A DNA stretch of 64,000 nucleotides from Sistotremastrum niveocremeum HHB9708 (taxonomy: Eukaryota > Basidiomycota > Agaricomycetes > Sistotremastrales > Sistotremastraceae). The notes under the pieces were generated by a model, which did no database searches, was not told the origin of the DNA, and saw nothing but the letters and a program-made list of their open reading frames with translations. The position numbers and the translations under genes are program-made. Where the stretch lies: contig KV419398.1 in assembly GCA_001630475.1 (NCBI GenBank), positions 98,453-162,452 of the forward strand, written 5' to 3'. This document shows positions 50,873 through 62,352 of the stretch, piece by piece (the stretch's first letter is position 1; every line of letters starts with the position of its first letter).

Positions 50873-52417
50873 ATGGCGCCCTTTCCTCTCGACAAGGCTG
50901 AGCTAGTCTCCCTGTTTGTTGAATCAGTTCTTGCTGGTGAGCACGTTTTGTACAGCATTGGCGAGATCTGCCAACGCGTAAAGTCGGTACGCTAATGTTC
51001 CCCGCCTTCCTCAGGTATTTTCGCCGTTCTTTTCGTCACCACCATTTACGTTCTGCTTCAACGGAGATCCAATGGCCGATTGAACAAGCCTATGTTCATC
51101 GCCGCCATCGCAATGTTTGTGATTGTCCAATTGGTGAGCAGAGTCCTTTGTCCGCCTTCCCTGACCCCACCCTCGCCTGGAAGAATTGTGACTCACTTCC
51201 ACGGCGTAGCACGTCTCCTTCAACTTCGCTCGCATGGTGGATGCCTTTATTACATACCGCGACAATAATGGTACCATCGCCTACCTCGGCGATCAACCAC
51301 GCGCGAAGAACATGGTCAAGAGCACGCTTCTGAATATCCAGATCTCATTGGGAGACTCTCTTCTTGTGCGCCGTTCCCTAGATTTTTGTCCGACAACCCT
51401 GACGGCGCCGATGTGCTTCTGTAGGCCTATAGATGTTGGATTGTGTGGAGAAGTTGGAAGATCGTTGCCTTACCCGCTACGCTTGCCGTTGGCTCAGTTG
51501 GTACGTGATGATCCGGATGATCCGAAGGCTGAGCGCTGACCCTTTATTGTCTTCAGTCACTGGTGTCGGCGTTCTGGTTGGTCTTCACAACTTGGGTAGC
51601 GGAGGCGCTGTATTCCGTGTGGACTTGTCGCACTGGATTTACGGAGAACTCATCGTCACATTCCTTAACAACGTCATCTGCACTGGTGCGTCGTTTTGCA
51701 TTGTCTCTCAATGACTCGAACTCACGCTCCTTTCGTGTACTATAGCGCTCATCGCTTACAAGATCTACAGCGTGGAACGTCGTGCACACTCCCGTGTTGA
51801 AGGTCGCTCATTGGTCCCCCTTATCAGAATCTTGGTGCGGTCGTCTGGTCTGCCCGACAGAATCAGTTATCTGACTTTTCCGACAGGCTGAATCTGGTGC
51901 TTTGGCCGCCGCCGCCTCCATGACCACTCTGATCTGCTACGCTGCCGGAAGCAATTCCCAGATCATTGTTCTCGATTCGGTGAGTAGAAAAAAAAACTTC
52001 ACAAGACTGATCGTGTCTGACGTCATTTCTCGCGTGACTCAAGATGGCGCCTATTTCGGTAAGTAACCTTGACAATCAGGAACGTTCTTCTCTTCACATT
52101 CGATCGCACAGGCTATCGCCTTCACTCTCATCATCGTCCGCGCCGGTCTTGTCTCTACTTTCGAGTCCTCGACTGGACCTAGCGGTCGTCACCACCCCAT
52201 CAGCCGAGGCGCGGATCATACCACCGCCACCGCCGTCTCTCGCAATAACTACCCCTTGCAACCCGTCGCCGTCCAAATCACTCGCGTCCAGCATACCGAC
52301 ACCGGAAGCATGGATAAGATTGAATCACACAGTCCGTCGTCAACCTATGGAGAATCTTTCCTTCCTAACGCTTCAGGCAAAGATTCGCACAAGTGGAATT
52401 CCGATTTGGATGACTGA
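50873..52417 (+). CDS. Seven-helix integral membrane protein
   Basis: Predicted multi-span membrane protein of a type abundant in Agaricomycetes. Eight or nine exons give roughly 350 residues. It starts MAPFPLDKAELVSLF and successive exons supply hydrophobic helices: IFAVLFVTTIYVLLQRR, MFIAAIAMFVIVQL, a conserved RCWIVWRSWKIVALP loop, VTGVGVLVGLH, LIVTFLNNVICTGALIAYK, SGALAAAASMTTLICYAAGS and AIAFTLIIVRAGL. The cytosolic tail is Ser/Pro/His-rich and polar. A 15-nt microexon, 52044-52058, encodes MAPIS between IIVLDS and the last helix. The topology resembles G-protein-coupled receptors, but ligand and partner are unknown. It stands between the DUF6697-like gene and the SDR pair. Confidence 0.85.
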
Positions 52418-52830
52418 GTTATTTGATATATTATCGTATCATGTGGCATAGCGGACGTGGCATAGCGCAGGGTATTATGGTGGGGGGTGATTATATGGGG
52501 TCGTGGTATAGCAGTAAAAGCATTCATGGGTTTCATTGACAGCGATCTCGAGTTTGGAGGTTGCACAAGTATAACTATTCAGTACATAATTGGTTGGGAT
52601 TTCTTGGTGACACGTTCTTTGGATTTGGAGTGTTGTTGTGTAGTTGCATTGGTGACTGTCTCGTTCTTTTCTTCCTCTCATTTGGAATCATTTATAGGAG
52701 CGTAGTGTGTTGTTGGTCATTGTATCACTCTCCACTAAAAATATTATCTGGTACTTCTTGAAAATGCAGTCGGCGGACTACAGTATTGTACCCAAGACTA
52801 AGACCACAGCTACCGCGTCTGTAGCTAGAG
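52418..52830. other. Convergent intergenic region
   Basis: T- and GT-rich DNA between the 3' ends of the seven-helix gene and SDR-B, as expected for two facing terminators. Confidence 0.45.
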
Positions 52831-54044
52831 CTACACTACTGCGAGTTTGTTGATGAGTAGCTCTTCGGACAGAATTTTATCTTTCATGCCGTTCACGTCA
52901 TCGAGATCCCAATTTGCTGCAATGTATCTGATCTCTGATCAGCGATGTCATCTTTTGTGCTACAAAAAATTGAGACTCACCGGCCACTCAGCCAATCTTC
53001 CGTTCCAGACGTAAGCCTCACGAGTGCATTCGCCGGCAGGGCCAGCGTATCCTCGACTACGTGACCCCCTTCTACCAGTTCCACTACTTCAGATGCACTG
53101 CGTGCTAGGTCTGTCAAGATGGCCCCAGGATGGAATGCAAAGGATTTGACGCCTTTCTCAGCGTACTCTGTTGAAAGGATCAGAATTGTGAATATTCGAA
53201 GCCATCGAGTCCATCAGGTACCTAGGGTGACGAGCTCAGCTAGGCGATTTGTAGTATGTTTGCTGCTCGCATATGCAGAGCTACCGTACACTCTTAGTTG
53301 GGCTCCGGTAGAGGACAAAAGAACAATATGGCCCTTGGATTCAACCAACTTCGGAAGAGTGTAGTGAGCGACGTTGAATGCTCCTCCTGAACCGCGGTTT
53401 GAGACGGGTGAGCAGAACCTTGTATTCATAGATCATGCTCACTAATATTGACTTCCTAGAATTTGAGAAAGTCAGTACGTGGACATGGATATGAGTATCT
53501 GTCCTAGTCAACTCACATAAGTGTACCACCACGTTTCAGGATCGTGATCAGCAATCGGTGCCCAAGACGACATGTATCCCGCATTGTTGATCACAATGTC
53601 GAGTCTTCCAAAGACTTCAAAGGCCTGATCGACCATGCTTCGGACTTGCGATACTGAGGAGACGTCGGTAGTGTACGTCTCAATTCGTAGGTTTGGATCG
53701 TATTGACCGCTCGGATCTGACTGGAGTTCCTCGAATATCTCTTTCTTGATCTGCTGCAAGGCAGGAAGCGTTCTCGAAGCGAGAATCAGGCCCAATGCCC
53801 CAGCTCTGGCAAATGCCTTAACTGTCTCCGCCCCGATGCCTCTACTGGCCTGTGATCAAAGAAGTGTTCAGAGAATCGACGAACTTTGAGGGCAGGGAAA
53901 GATACTCACACCGGTGATCAAGATAACCTTGCCTTTTGCAGCACCTTTCAGCGCACCCCTAACATCAATCCCCGGGTAAACATCGTGGTGTTCTTTGAAA
54001 GTTGGAGGAAAGACGGTCTCTTTCCATCCGTCATATGGTGCCAT
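52831..54044 (-). CDS. Short-chain dehydrogenase/reductase (SDR-B)
   Basis: NAD(P)-dependent oxidoreductase, paralogue of SDR-A and SDR-C. It starts MAPYDGWKETVFPP and has the cofactor motif TGASRGIG, the NNAG motif (VINNAGYMSSW), the catalytic Ser in LLSSTGAQ and YxxxK in SAYASSKHTT. Its third coding exon is a 13-nt microexon (53443-53455) encoding most of EVNI, as in the other two paralogues. The C-terminus SEELLINKLAVV matches SDR-C almost exactly. It is the left member of a tandem pair on the minus strand; start and stop follow the paralogues. Substrate unknown. Confidence 0.9.
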
Positions 54045-54662
54045 ATTGATTCCAGAAGATTTTATCGACGAGAAGAGTGGCAAAGCAGTCGACGGTCGAA
54101 GTCACGGACAATGCACCGATGTGCCAGCAGATCCGTGCTCTTGTGGGAACAAATGATAGCATTTTCAGTGGACTCTCGATAAGAGTCGCTCTACCAATCG
54201 GACTCGGAGCAGTGGCCGCAATGACCGGATTTGACGCTTTGGATTTCTCTTGGCAATTTAGATTGACGTTAGGTCGATACTATGATAGGAGTATATGGTC
54301 AGTCAGAGGGGATGTGGATCACTGATCTGGAAGAGGAAGCAAACAAACACGCTCTGATCGGCTCGGCTTTTGCCCTTGAGAAGATCCCGCTCTCCGCGAC
54401 AGCGTCAAAACGAACCTTGATGACAGAGACGAAGGCTTGAAACTCAGCCAGTATAATTGGGAGTCTCAAAGGAGTCACAATCGATCCAAGAAAAAATTAA
54501 CCGGTAGCTCATATAATGTGAATTTTGCTTTGCTTGGCAATTTGTGAACGATACGGTTCGGACTGTCGGATCACCGAGGAGCGATGAAATACTCATGCCA
54601 GAGTGTAATGTCCATGGCGGCTGTGGAGCTCGAGTCGAGAATACAGTTGAAAGTATGGGTAC
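54045..54662. other. Spacer between tandem SDR genes
   Basis: About 620 bases with no gene. It holds the SDR-B promoter and the SDR-C 3' end, so each gene of the tandem pair probably has its own promoter. Confidence 0.5.
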
Positions 54663-55867
54663 ACTAAGGGACTGCGAGTTTATTGACGAGCAGCTCTTCA
54701 GACAATATTCTGTCTTTCATCTGGTTCACATCATCAAGATCCCAATTAGCAGCGATATACCTAGAGTAAAATCAGTGTTGCTCGCCATGCACGTGAACAT
54801 AATCATTCTCACCGGCCACTCAGCCAATCCTCAGTTCCCGAGGTCAGGCGAACAAGTGCGTTCGCTGGGAGAGCCAGTGTATCTTCGATCACATAACCAT
54901 TCTCTACCATGGATACGATTTCCGTCGACTGGCTAGCCAGTTCTGTCAAGATACACCCTGGATGGAAAGCGAAGCATTGGACTCCTTTCTCAGCATATTC
55001 TTAGAGGGTGATAATAAGCAGGAAATTTACGATGGATTTTATATCATCACTTACCCAAGTTGATGAATTCTACAATTCGATTGATGGCATGTTTGCCACT
55101 CGCATAGGCGGAATTTCCGACGTTTCGCATCTGGGCTCCGAGGGAAGACAGAAGCACGAGGTGTCCTTTTGTCTCAACCAATTTTGGGAGAGTGCAATGA
55201 GCGACATTGAAAGATCCTCCTATTATTGAATTTGGTCAAGAGATGGGGTCAAGAAACACGATCCAGGGAGCTCACTGATGTTGACTTCCTAAAATTCAGG
55301 TTGAGACTTCGCTCAGCTCCCGGAAATTCCTGGACTGAAAACTCACATAGGTGTTCCACCAGGTTTCCGGGTCATGGTCAGCTATTGGAACCCAAGACGA
55401 CATGTAAGCCGCATTATTGATCACAATGTCTAACCGTCCGAAAACTTCGAAAGCTCGCTCGACGGTACCTTGCACGTCGGATAAGGATGCGACATCGGTC
55501 TTGTACACCTTGATACGCATATTTGGGTCAAAATGTCCGTCGGAATCAGATCGAGCCTCGTCGAGAATTTCCTTCTTGATCTGCTCCAACTGAGGAACTC
55601 GACGAGCAGCAAGAATTAAACCTAGCGCCCCAGCTCGTGCGAAGGTTCTCGCCGTCTCTGCGCCGATACCCTGACTGGCCTGTGCTCGGTAGAGGGATTG
55701 AGAGAAGTAGAACTCGACAGCTATGCGACGGTACTTACGCCTGTGATCAAGATGATTTTGCCTCTCGCGGCATTTTTCAGAGCGCCGTTCACGTCGATCC
55801 CCGGATAAACATCGTGGTGTTGGTGGAAAGGAACTACGAGTTCTGCCTGTCCGTTGTAAGGTGCCAT
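54663..55867 (-). CDS. Short-chain dehydrogenase/reductase (SDR-C)
   Basis: Paralogue and tandem neighbour of SDR-B. It starts MAPYNGQAELVVPF and has TGASQGIG, the catalytic Ser in LLSSLGAQM and YxxxK in SAYASGKHAIN. The usual NNAG reads NNAA (INNAAYMSSW), a common substitution. The 13-nt microexon lies at 55276-55288. It ends SEELLVNKLAVP at the stop at 54663. SDR-B and SDR-C are more like each other than either is like SDR-A, so they probably duplicated more recently. All three keep the active-site residues and look functional. Confidence 0.9.
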
Positions 55868-56252
55868 TATCTGTGAGTGTAGTTCGACGCAGAGATAGTC
55901 GAAGACAGGTCAACGACAGATCTAGAGACAGTCCACGAGCCTCGGCACGTCGAATTGATAGTGGGAAATCCGAAACACGAGTCACCTTGTGAGAGCGACA
56001 AATCCGATTTAGAAGTTTCAGAACTTAAAGAAGGCGTCGGATACTATATGGATAATAGATAGAAGCAACATTCTTCGGCATATCTCGGGGTGGGACCATC
56101 ACCCTCGTTGTTTCGGGACCGAAAAGACGCTCGACAACATCGCCGTGACGAGTTGCATTGCAGTTCGAACTGATATAGAATTTACTTGAAGGTTGTCAGA
56201 ATCAGAAGCGTAGTACATTAATAACAGCAGGACAGACAAAAATGCGTCAGAG
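55868..56252. other. Spacer, SDR-C promoter side
   Basis: Bases between SDR-C and the downstream end of the Lys-rich protein gene. A frame reading into SDR-C exists here but is the reverse reading of its first intron and promoter, not a gene. Confidence 0.45.
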
Positions 56253-56894
56253 TCAAGCTTTACCAGGACCATCGGTTCGCTGAATTGTCCGAGATTTTGA
56301 TTTTCTTTGTTTGTGGCCAGCATCCTTGTTACGTCCATGTTTCTTCACCTCTCGTTTCCCCTTCACTTCAGTCTTCCCCTTCAACTTCTTCTTCTTATCC
56401 CTTTTCTTCTGATCTTTCCGCTTGGCTTTGTTTCTCGATTTCTCCTTCTTCTTAGGTTCAATAGTGGGAGCGGGATCGGAAACCTGAGAACCTATTGGAC
56501 TCGAGAAGGTCGACAATTCCTCGGCGGCCTTGTTGAGGGATTGTAAGACGGTAGTGAATTTATGAGGCACCGAGTCGGGTATCTGAGGAAAGATGAGCCC
56601 TCGAATGATAGAGCACGGGGTGCATGAAGCGGATGCATTGGCGGAGTTCAGGATGAGTAGCAGGAAAGCGAACATCATTCCTGCGAGGAATGCGCTCGCG
56701 AGCTCCAGAAATGCTAATCGCGACTGATGACCCTTTCTTGCTGCTCTTCGAGTGAGGGGAGACGCATCAGAATGAGCGGGTTGGGTGGTCTCGTCGTTAA
56801 CCTTGATGCGAGATAGGAGAGCTTGGAACTGTTCTTCCTGAGATGTAGAGCATGCTTCTGAGGGATCACCCTCAACTTGTGGGCGAAGATTCAT
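56253..56894 (-). CDS. Single-span membrane protein with Lys-rich tail
   Basis: Intronless 213-residue protein of unknown function. Residues 60-85 contain a hydrophobic span (FLELASAFLAGMMFAFLLLI) followed by a Cys pair (SCTPC). The last third is extremely basic (KKKEKSRNKAKRKDQKKRDK). The tail resembles nucleolar or RNA-binding sequence but is membrane-tethered here if the span is real. No homologue recognised. Start at MNLRPQVEGDP. Confidence 0.65.
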   Translation of the reverse strand: MNLRPQVEGDPSEACSTSQEEQFQALLSRIKVNDETTQPAHSDASPLTRRAARKGHQSRLAFLELASAFLAGMMFAFLLLILNSANASASCTPCSIIRGLIFPQIPDSVPHKFTTVLQSLNKAAEELSTFSSPIGSQVSDPAPTIEPKKKEKSRNKAKRKDQKKRDKKKKLKGKTEVKGKREVKKHGRNKDAGHKQRKSKSRTIQRTDGPGKA

Positions 56895-57517
56895 CTCGGT
56901 AAACGTTCACAACAAGGTCTCCTAAGATTTCTTGGTTCAGCTCGAGTCCAAAGTGTTCCATCGAACGACGGGGACTCACCTCCTATCGACGATGAGAGAC
57001 TGAGTGAAAGGAGATGGTGCATCCACCGCATGCCTGAGAGCAGGTGCTTCCATTGATTAGCTCAACCCAAAGCGCTCGAGGGTTCTTCATAATCTAAATA
57101 GAGATCGAGTTCTGGAGCCGCTTTTGGCCGCTTTTCGACGGATTTTGTTTGTATTTCCAATGGACTAGTCGTGATCAGAATAAGCCGTGAGGCAACCCTA
57201 CGAGTTGACGAGTTCAGCATATTTAGCTGAACTTGTCTCGAGAGAGCTGCTCACAGCCAAAACACAAAAGTATTAGTCACCATTCCCAAACAAGGCGTGT
57301 CGGAAGCCCTACCATTCCGATGGCTCTGCGAAAGATTCGGCATGTTACGTAATTCAACCTGCCGAAAATCAGTCTCTTCGAAATTAAGGAGTAGTTATAT
57401 TGTCCACCTAGACACTTCATGACAGTGCCATCCAGATTCTCATATGCCCAGACATGAGAGCGTTATGGTAAGATAAGCGTCGCTCGCAACGGTCCGTCAC
57501 ACCAGTACAACGAGGAT
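56895..57517. other. Intergenic region
   Basis: About 620 bases between the Lys-rich gene start and the CYP-B stop, no gene seen. Confidence 0.45.
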
Positions 57518-59671
57518 TCAGGCAGTCGGAAGGAGTCTGATCTTCAACGGCAGCTGGCTGCCCTTCTCCTCTTCTCCCACAACGACGGGCTTCGTAATAA
57601 AAGTCGTCTTTGGCAGAATCTCCACGTCCTTTTCGGGAGGCTCGAAAGAGAATGCGCGTATCAGAGTGAAAATCAACACTTTCATCCTGAACGAGTGCGT
57701 TAGACTTCGTACTCAAAGATGTAGAGAGACAGAGCTCACTCGATGATAGAGAACTTGTATCCAATGCATGATCGTGGACCGCCGAGGAATGTCATAAGGT
57801 CGCTCCATACGCCGGGAACTTCATGTGCGATTTCAGGCACATTCTCCCATCGTTCAGGACTGATAAGCCATTCCTACTTCAGCAGAAGAGCGAAGTGGTG
57901 AGTGGGAGTTCTTACCGATATTGGTCGGCATCATCTCCCCATATATCTTTCGATCGATTCAGAGCGATAATCGGAATATCGACGCCTTCTCCTTTTCGAA
58001 TCCTTCACATCGAAGAATCAGCGAGTCTGTTCAAAGACAGAAGTGTACAATACGCACCGAATCTCACTTAATGACCTCCCTCTCTTATCCGTTACGGGGG
58101 TTTTAAATGGTACATTGACATCTTCGGAGGCGATCCTCATAACCATAGGAACGATAGGGAAGAAACGCAAGGTTTCTCGCACCACGGCATCAAGGTAAGG
58201 TAGAGAGTTGAGGACGTCCATAGTAGGACCATCTGTGTCGACGGAGCCGACTTCGTCACGCAATTTACACTGAATGTCGGTATGTCGAGTCATAGCGTAA
58301 AGGCACCAGGCAAGTGCAGCCGCGGTAGTTTCGTGACCTGCCAGTATGAAAGTGGGGATTTCTGATTGACTCCAATCAATTTGGGCACAAGAAGAATGAG
58401 CGGTGGCATGCGTACGTGCTAAGATATCCTCGTCGCTCAATCGAGCAGATTCGGGGACTTCTGACGACATATTCGCGCGGATAAGAAGCGAGAGGATATC
58501 CTTCCCCTCGACGGTGGTTTTGGTGATCTTTTCGTCTTTGTCACTCAAAGACTCCAAAATCGTCTTCTTCTTGTCCGCGATCAGCTTCTTCCCAAGTCGG
58601 CGCATGGTAGTCTGAGCTTCTTGGATGTCACGCTCTCGCTTCGATGGCTTCCCGATAACGAAAGTCAGCATTACTGTTGACGAATAGGCTAAGCCGATGA
58701 CGTCACTCACGAGCTTTCGCAAGATAGAAAACCGAGCGGTCAACAAACTCATCAGGCTGAACTTCATTGCGCCATTGAAAGCCGTCTCGAAAGCCTTTTG
58801 AAAATCATCCGCCGGGCCTTGTGGATTTGTAGCCTTGAATGCGTGATCGAACCCTGCTAGGCCGATGATGTCGAGCGTGACTCTAGATAGCCATGACATT
58901 GCGTCGATCTCGCAAGCAGTAGTATCAAAAGGAGATTCTTTCTCGGAAGCCAGTGCGATCCACGCATCGCGCAATTCAAAGGCTTTGGAGAAGAATATTG
59001 GGGTCATTTGGCGAATGTGTAGATTGCTGAAGGCCGGATTCTTATTATAGCATGAGTAGAAGCGGGGAAGTGATGTGAATGAACATACGAGAAGGCGACG
59101 CTACCAGAATCGTTAGGACATGTATCCAAATGCCAGTCATTGACTCAGACGAACCTGTTTACGATGAGGGTCTCCGTCAGCGAAGATGAGGCCTGCAAGC
59201 ATATAGCCTTGTCAGAAAGTAGGAAACGAGTACGAGCACCATATCCAAACCTTTGCCAAGAACCCGAGCTAGGACAAATTGGAATTGATCTGGCTTGCGG
59301 AAGATGTCCGGATGGCTGAGGACGAACGACAAGGCCCGGGTATCATGAGTGTATAACCGTCCGCTGTTGAAAACACCCTGATAGTGAGAAGCCGAAGTAT
59401 GGTCAGAATACGATCGTCGTGATTTTAACGCGCGACAGCGTACCGTGTAACTCATAGTCGGCCCATATTCTTCGATCCACTTAGCATGTAGCTCTCCTGG
59501 CTTCGAATGCTTGACTTCTTTGAAGTTTCCATAGAGCAGACTCTTTGATTTTGGACCTGGCAATACTCGTAGATTCGAGAGGCGTGGTTTGATGAAAAGT
59601 CGATCAACGAGTCGGATGATCTGGATCGCTATGAAAGCGAGAGTCCCGAAGATGATGACTCGGAGAGACAT
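57518..59671 (-). CDS. Cytochrome P450 (CYP-B)
   Basis: Close paralogue of CYP-A. Exons read leftward from [20 protein letters not shown] (membrane anchor) through [18 protein letters not shown]. The I-helix is [17 protein letters not shown], ExxR is in VRETLRFFP, and the PERW motif precedes [13 protein letters not shown] with the heme-ligand Cys. The last exon ends [11 protein letters not shown] 12-nt microexon at 59089-59100 encodes RRLL, at the same point as CYP-A's RKIL. An intron at 58648-58710 is 63 nt, in frame and free of stops, so a direct reading includes 21 extra residues; CYP-A lacks that insert. Substrate unknown; it lies beside the methyltransferase on the same strand. Confidence 0.91.
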
Positions 59672-60342
59672 TGGTTGTAGATTTGGATGGGTCCTTTGGC
59701 AATTAGACATCCAGTAGGAAGACCTATTTATACGGTTGGTTTTAGATATCTCAATGCAAAGGAGGAACATGCGTGTCGCAGCGGCATCCTCAAGTTCCTT
59801 CGCAAAACTGCCGCAGGGCACTTAGATGCCGCAGAGATGCGTCACTCAGGAACAGTGACTGTGGCATGGAACGTGCCAATTCAAAATGCCACAATGATAG
59901 CGAAAGAAGTCGCAGCCAGCGGCGTAGCTAATTCAAGCTGGCTTGGAAGCCGGACTCTGATGTGAGGATTTGGTAAAAGCATGGAAATAATGTTGATTAG
60001 TAATCAGCACTGCAGTCAAGATTCTTGCAAATATTCGTGACCTTGAATTTCGCGAGTGACTCGACAATGCCATTACTGGTGTGAGATTCAACAAAATAGA
60101 ACGCTATATTGCTTGTACTATTTTAAAATAGCCCAGGAAGTTGCCCACCTTCGCTCGCTTCCTCCTCGCCCAATATTGTTGTCAATTTGTGCGCACTCTC
60201 GCCAAAACCAATTACTGACCAGTACTCTGGCCAAACCTTTGGACTCCAGGCTCCTTGATCCGTGAGTTCTTTCACTAGAAAGTTAAAATGTGGTTTCAAA
60301 GTGAAAATCGCATCATCTGATACTTCATTATCAGCCTTTGAG
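59672..60342. other. CYP-B promoter and spacer
   Basis: About 670 bases between CYP-B and the methyltransferase stop, with no gene seen. It must hold the CYP-B promoter. Confidence 0.45.
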
Positions 60343-61692
60343 CTAAGTCGAACCAGTTTTCCGAGCCCAAGTGGAATGCCATCTATGAATAAATCGCGTC
60401 CCAGTCCCCGTGAGCTCAGGGGTTACATTTCTTCCCCACACTTCGATCACGTCTTCAGAGATCCCTCGCTTCCTGAACGCTCCTTTGAATCTCTCTAATC
60501 CGTCCTAATCAGTTTTGTCGTCAGATATATCGGATATCAAATATCAACTGTAGGAAACGTACCATGAAATCTAGACTGGCCATCTTTCCTAAGAGCGCCC
60601 CATTCTCATCATTATACCCTTCCCACCCAACAGGTACTTCATACAAAGCCGTACCCAGCGTTGTCTGATCAATTTCAGGATCATCCTGCAAAGCATCTCG
60701 GATCTTGAATCGAAGAATACTGTCGACGGGGTCTTCCTGGCGGAATAGTTCGCATCTCAAGCGGGCCATCCATGAGACTCTCTTCTCCGAAGCGTCATTG
60801 TCTTGAGCTGCCGGAAGTCTTGTCCTATGCTCGTCCAAGAAGAGTTCATCGAAATCGGAAAGAACGACAAGGCCGCCTGGGATAAGAGCTGTTATTAAGA
60901 GAGGATGCAAGATTCAATGAGTACGAGACATACCCGGTCGAAGACATTTGACTAATTCTCGGACCGCCCAATTCTGTTTCGCCGGTTCGACCTGCAAAGG
61001 AGCACAGTCTTGTGACAGGGAGCGCAAGATAGCAACTTTTACGCACGTGTATAATAACAGCTCGACAGTGAACTAGGTCGAACTGTCCGTAGCACTGCTC
61101 TAAGCCGTCGAGTAGATTGCCTTGAATAAAGCTAGGATGTTGAGAAGAAAATCCAGTCCAACAAATCATAAGGCCATACCTGCAGTTATTCGGCGGATCT
61201 CTATCGTAGGCTGTGGGTCAGCTATAGGGGCTAAAAAGGATAGAGTAACCGACTTTGGGTCGCATTTCGCCACGTCAAGCCCAATCACTTTGGCGAGTGG
61301 ATAATTTTGACCAATCTCCGAGCACCTTATGACGAGAAATTGATCCTCACATAACTATCAGAAATGCGAAAAGCTCACCAAATCCCAGAGCCGCAACCGA
61401 CATCCAGAATCGCAGCTTCGGGCCCAAGCACAGTATCCAGCACACCTTCCGGTATTGGGGTTACACCTCTCATGAGCATCTTCCATATCTCATGTTGTAG
61501 GTCGAGCCTCTGAAATTCATGCGAGAAGGATCAGAACGACATCGTCCATATATAATCAAATGAGAATTTTACATCGTAGTCGTTTTCGCGCTGATCGGGG
61601 GCAACAAAATATTCATCCGTGGTCGGGTTCGCATTGCTGGTCTGATTATCTAAGCTGTGCGGATCTTTGGAATCTGTGTGTGTCGAAGCCAT
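60343..61692 (-). CDS. Class I SAM-dependent methyltransferase
   Basis: Methylates an unknown acceptor using S-adenosylmethionine. About eight exons give roughly 330 residues. It starts MASTHTDSKDPHSLDNQ, and SAM motif I is AILDVGCGSGIW, then VIGLDVAK for the adenosyl-binding acidic strand. The following motifs are FDLVHCRAVIIH and GGLVVLSDFDE. The C-terminus has a Trp-rich end (FIHRWHSTWARKT). An HxxExW-like start (LDLQHEIWKMLM) resembles the fungal LaeA/UMTA-type methyltransferases; a role in regulation as well as tailoring is therefore possible. It differs in family from the COMT-like enzyme at 28.5 kb. Confidence 0.85.
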
Positions 61693-62086
61693 TTCAGCGT
61701 CCGTGGTGGATTGTGATAGCAGTGCAGACCATACGTCTCGATATTTCTCCAGTCCTTATCTGCCTGATTTCTCTATCTTTTCAGGCACCCCATCATGACG
61801 GCGTACATTGATGGCTCTGTGGGGTAAAGCCCCCGAACCCGAGTTGGGAAGTTGAAGCCTAAGAGCTCAGACCGATAAGCTGAAAGAAGTTAGCTTGAAA
61901 ATTCGTCCAAAAACCCAAGTCCTACCTGATATCGATAAGAAGGATAGCGAAAAAATCATCGGCGCTGCGGAAATCATCGCTCATAGCGTTATACGAAGTC
62001 TCCAACAGCAAAGCAACGAGAAAACAGAATTACATGTAAGTTAGACTGAGGTCCGAAGCTTGTTCCGAAGGGCTTACCGCTCAAAG
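61693..62086. other. Methyltransferase promoter region
   Basis: Sequence upstream of the leftward methyltransferase, ending at the MITE candidate. No gene seen. Confidence 0.4.
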
Positions 62087-62352
62087 TAGGGGTTCCCACG
62101 CACGAGATAACATGCGAGATAACATGAGTTATCTCGCGGACCTCAATCACGCTCTTTTGTAGGGCGTCTAAAATCTTCTCAATATTATCGTAGGAAGATA
62201 TGAATATAAATGATTATCTACCGTCTTTATGCGATTAATTAATCGGGAGAGAAGCGCCAGGTAGCCCACTGCGAGATAACACGAGATAACATGTGACTGT
62301 GACCGCGCGTGACGCGTGCAAGGGCCGAGCTTGCTGCCCTAGTGAACCCCTG
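62087..62352. mobile_element. Possible hAT-like MITE
   Basis: Short inverted ends TAGGGGTTC (62087) and GAACCCCTG (62344-62352) bound a 266-bp block. Both subterminal parts carry the unit [AG]CGAGATAACATG in two or more copies, with an inverted copy (AGTTATCTCGC, 62127). Repeated subterminal units and TAGGGGTTC-type ends are seen in fungal hAT elements. No coding capacity, and I see no 8-bp target duplication (GCTCAAAG versus CGTGCGAG), which lowers confidence. Confidence 0.4.

Noticed and set aside
55296-55985. 229-codon leftward frame extending SDR-C upstream
   Set aside because: The first part reads through the SDR-C intron and promoter; paralogues fix the true first exon at MAPYNG.
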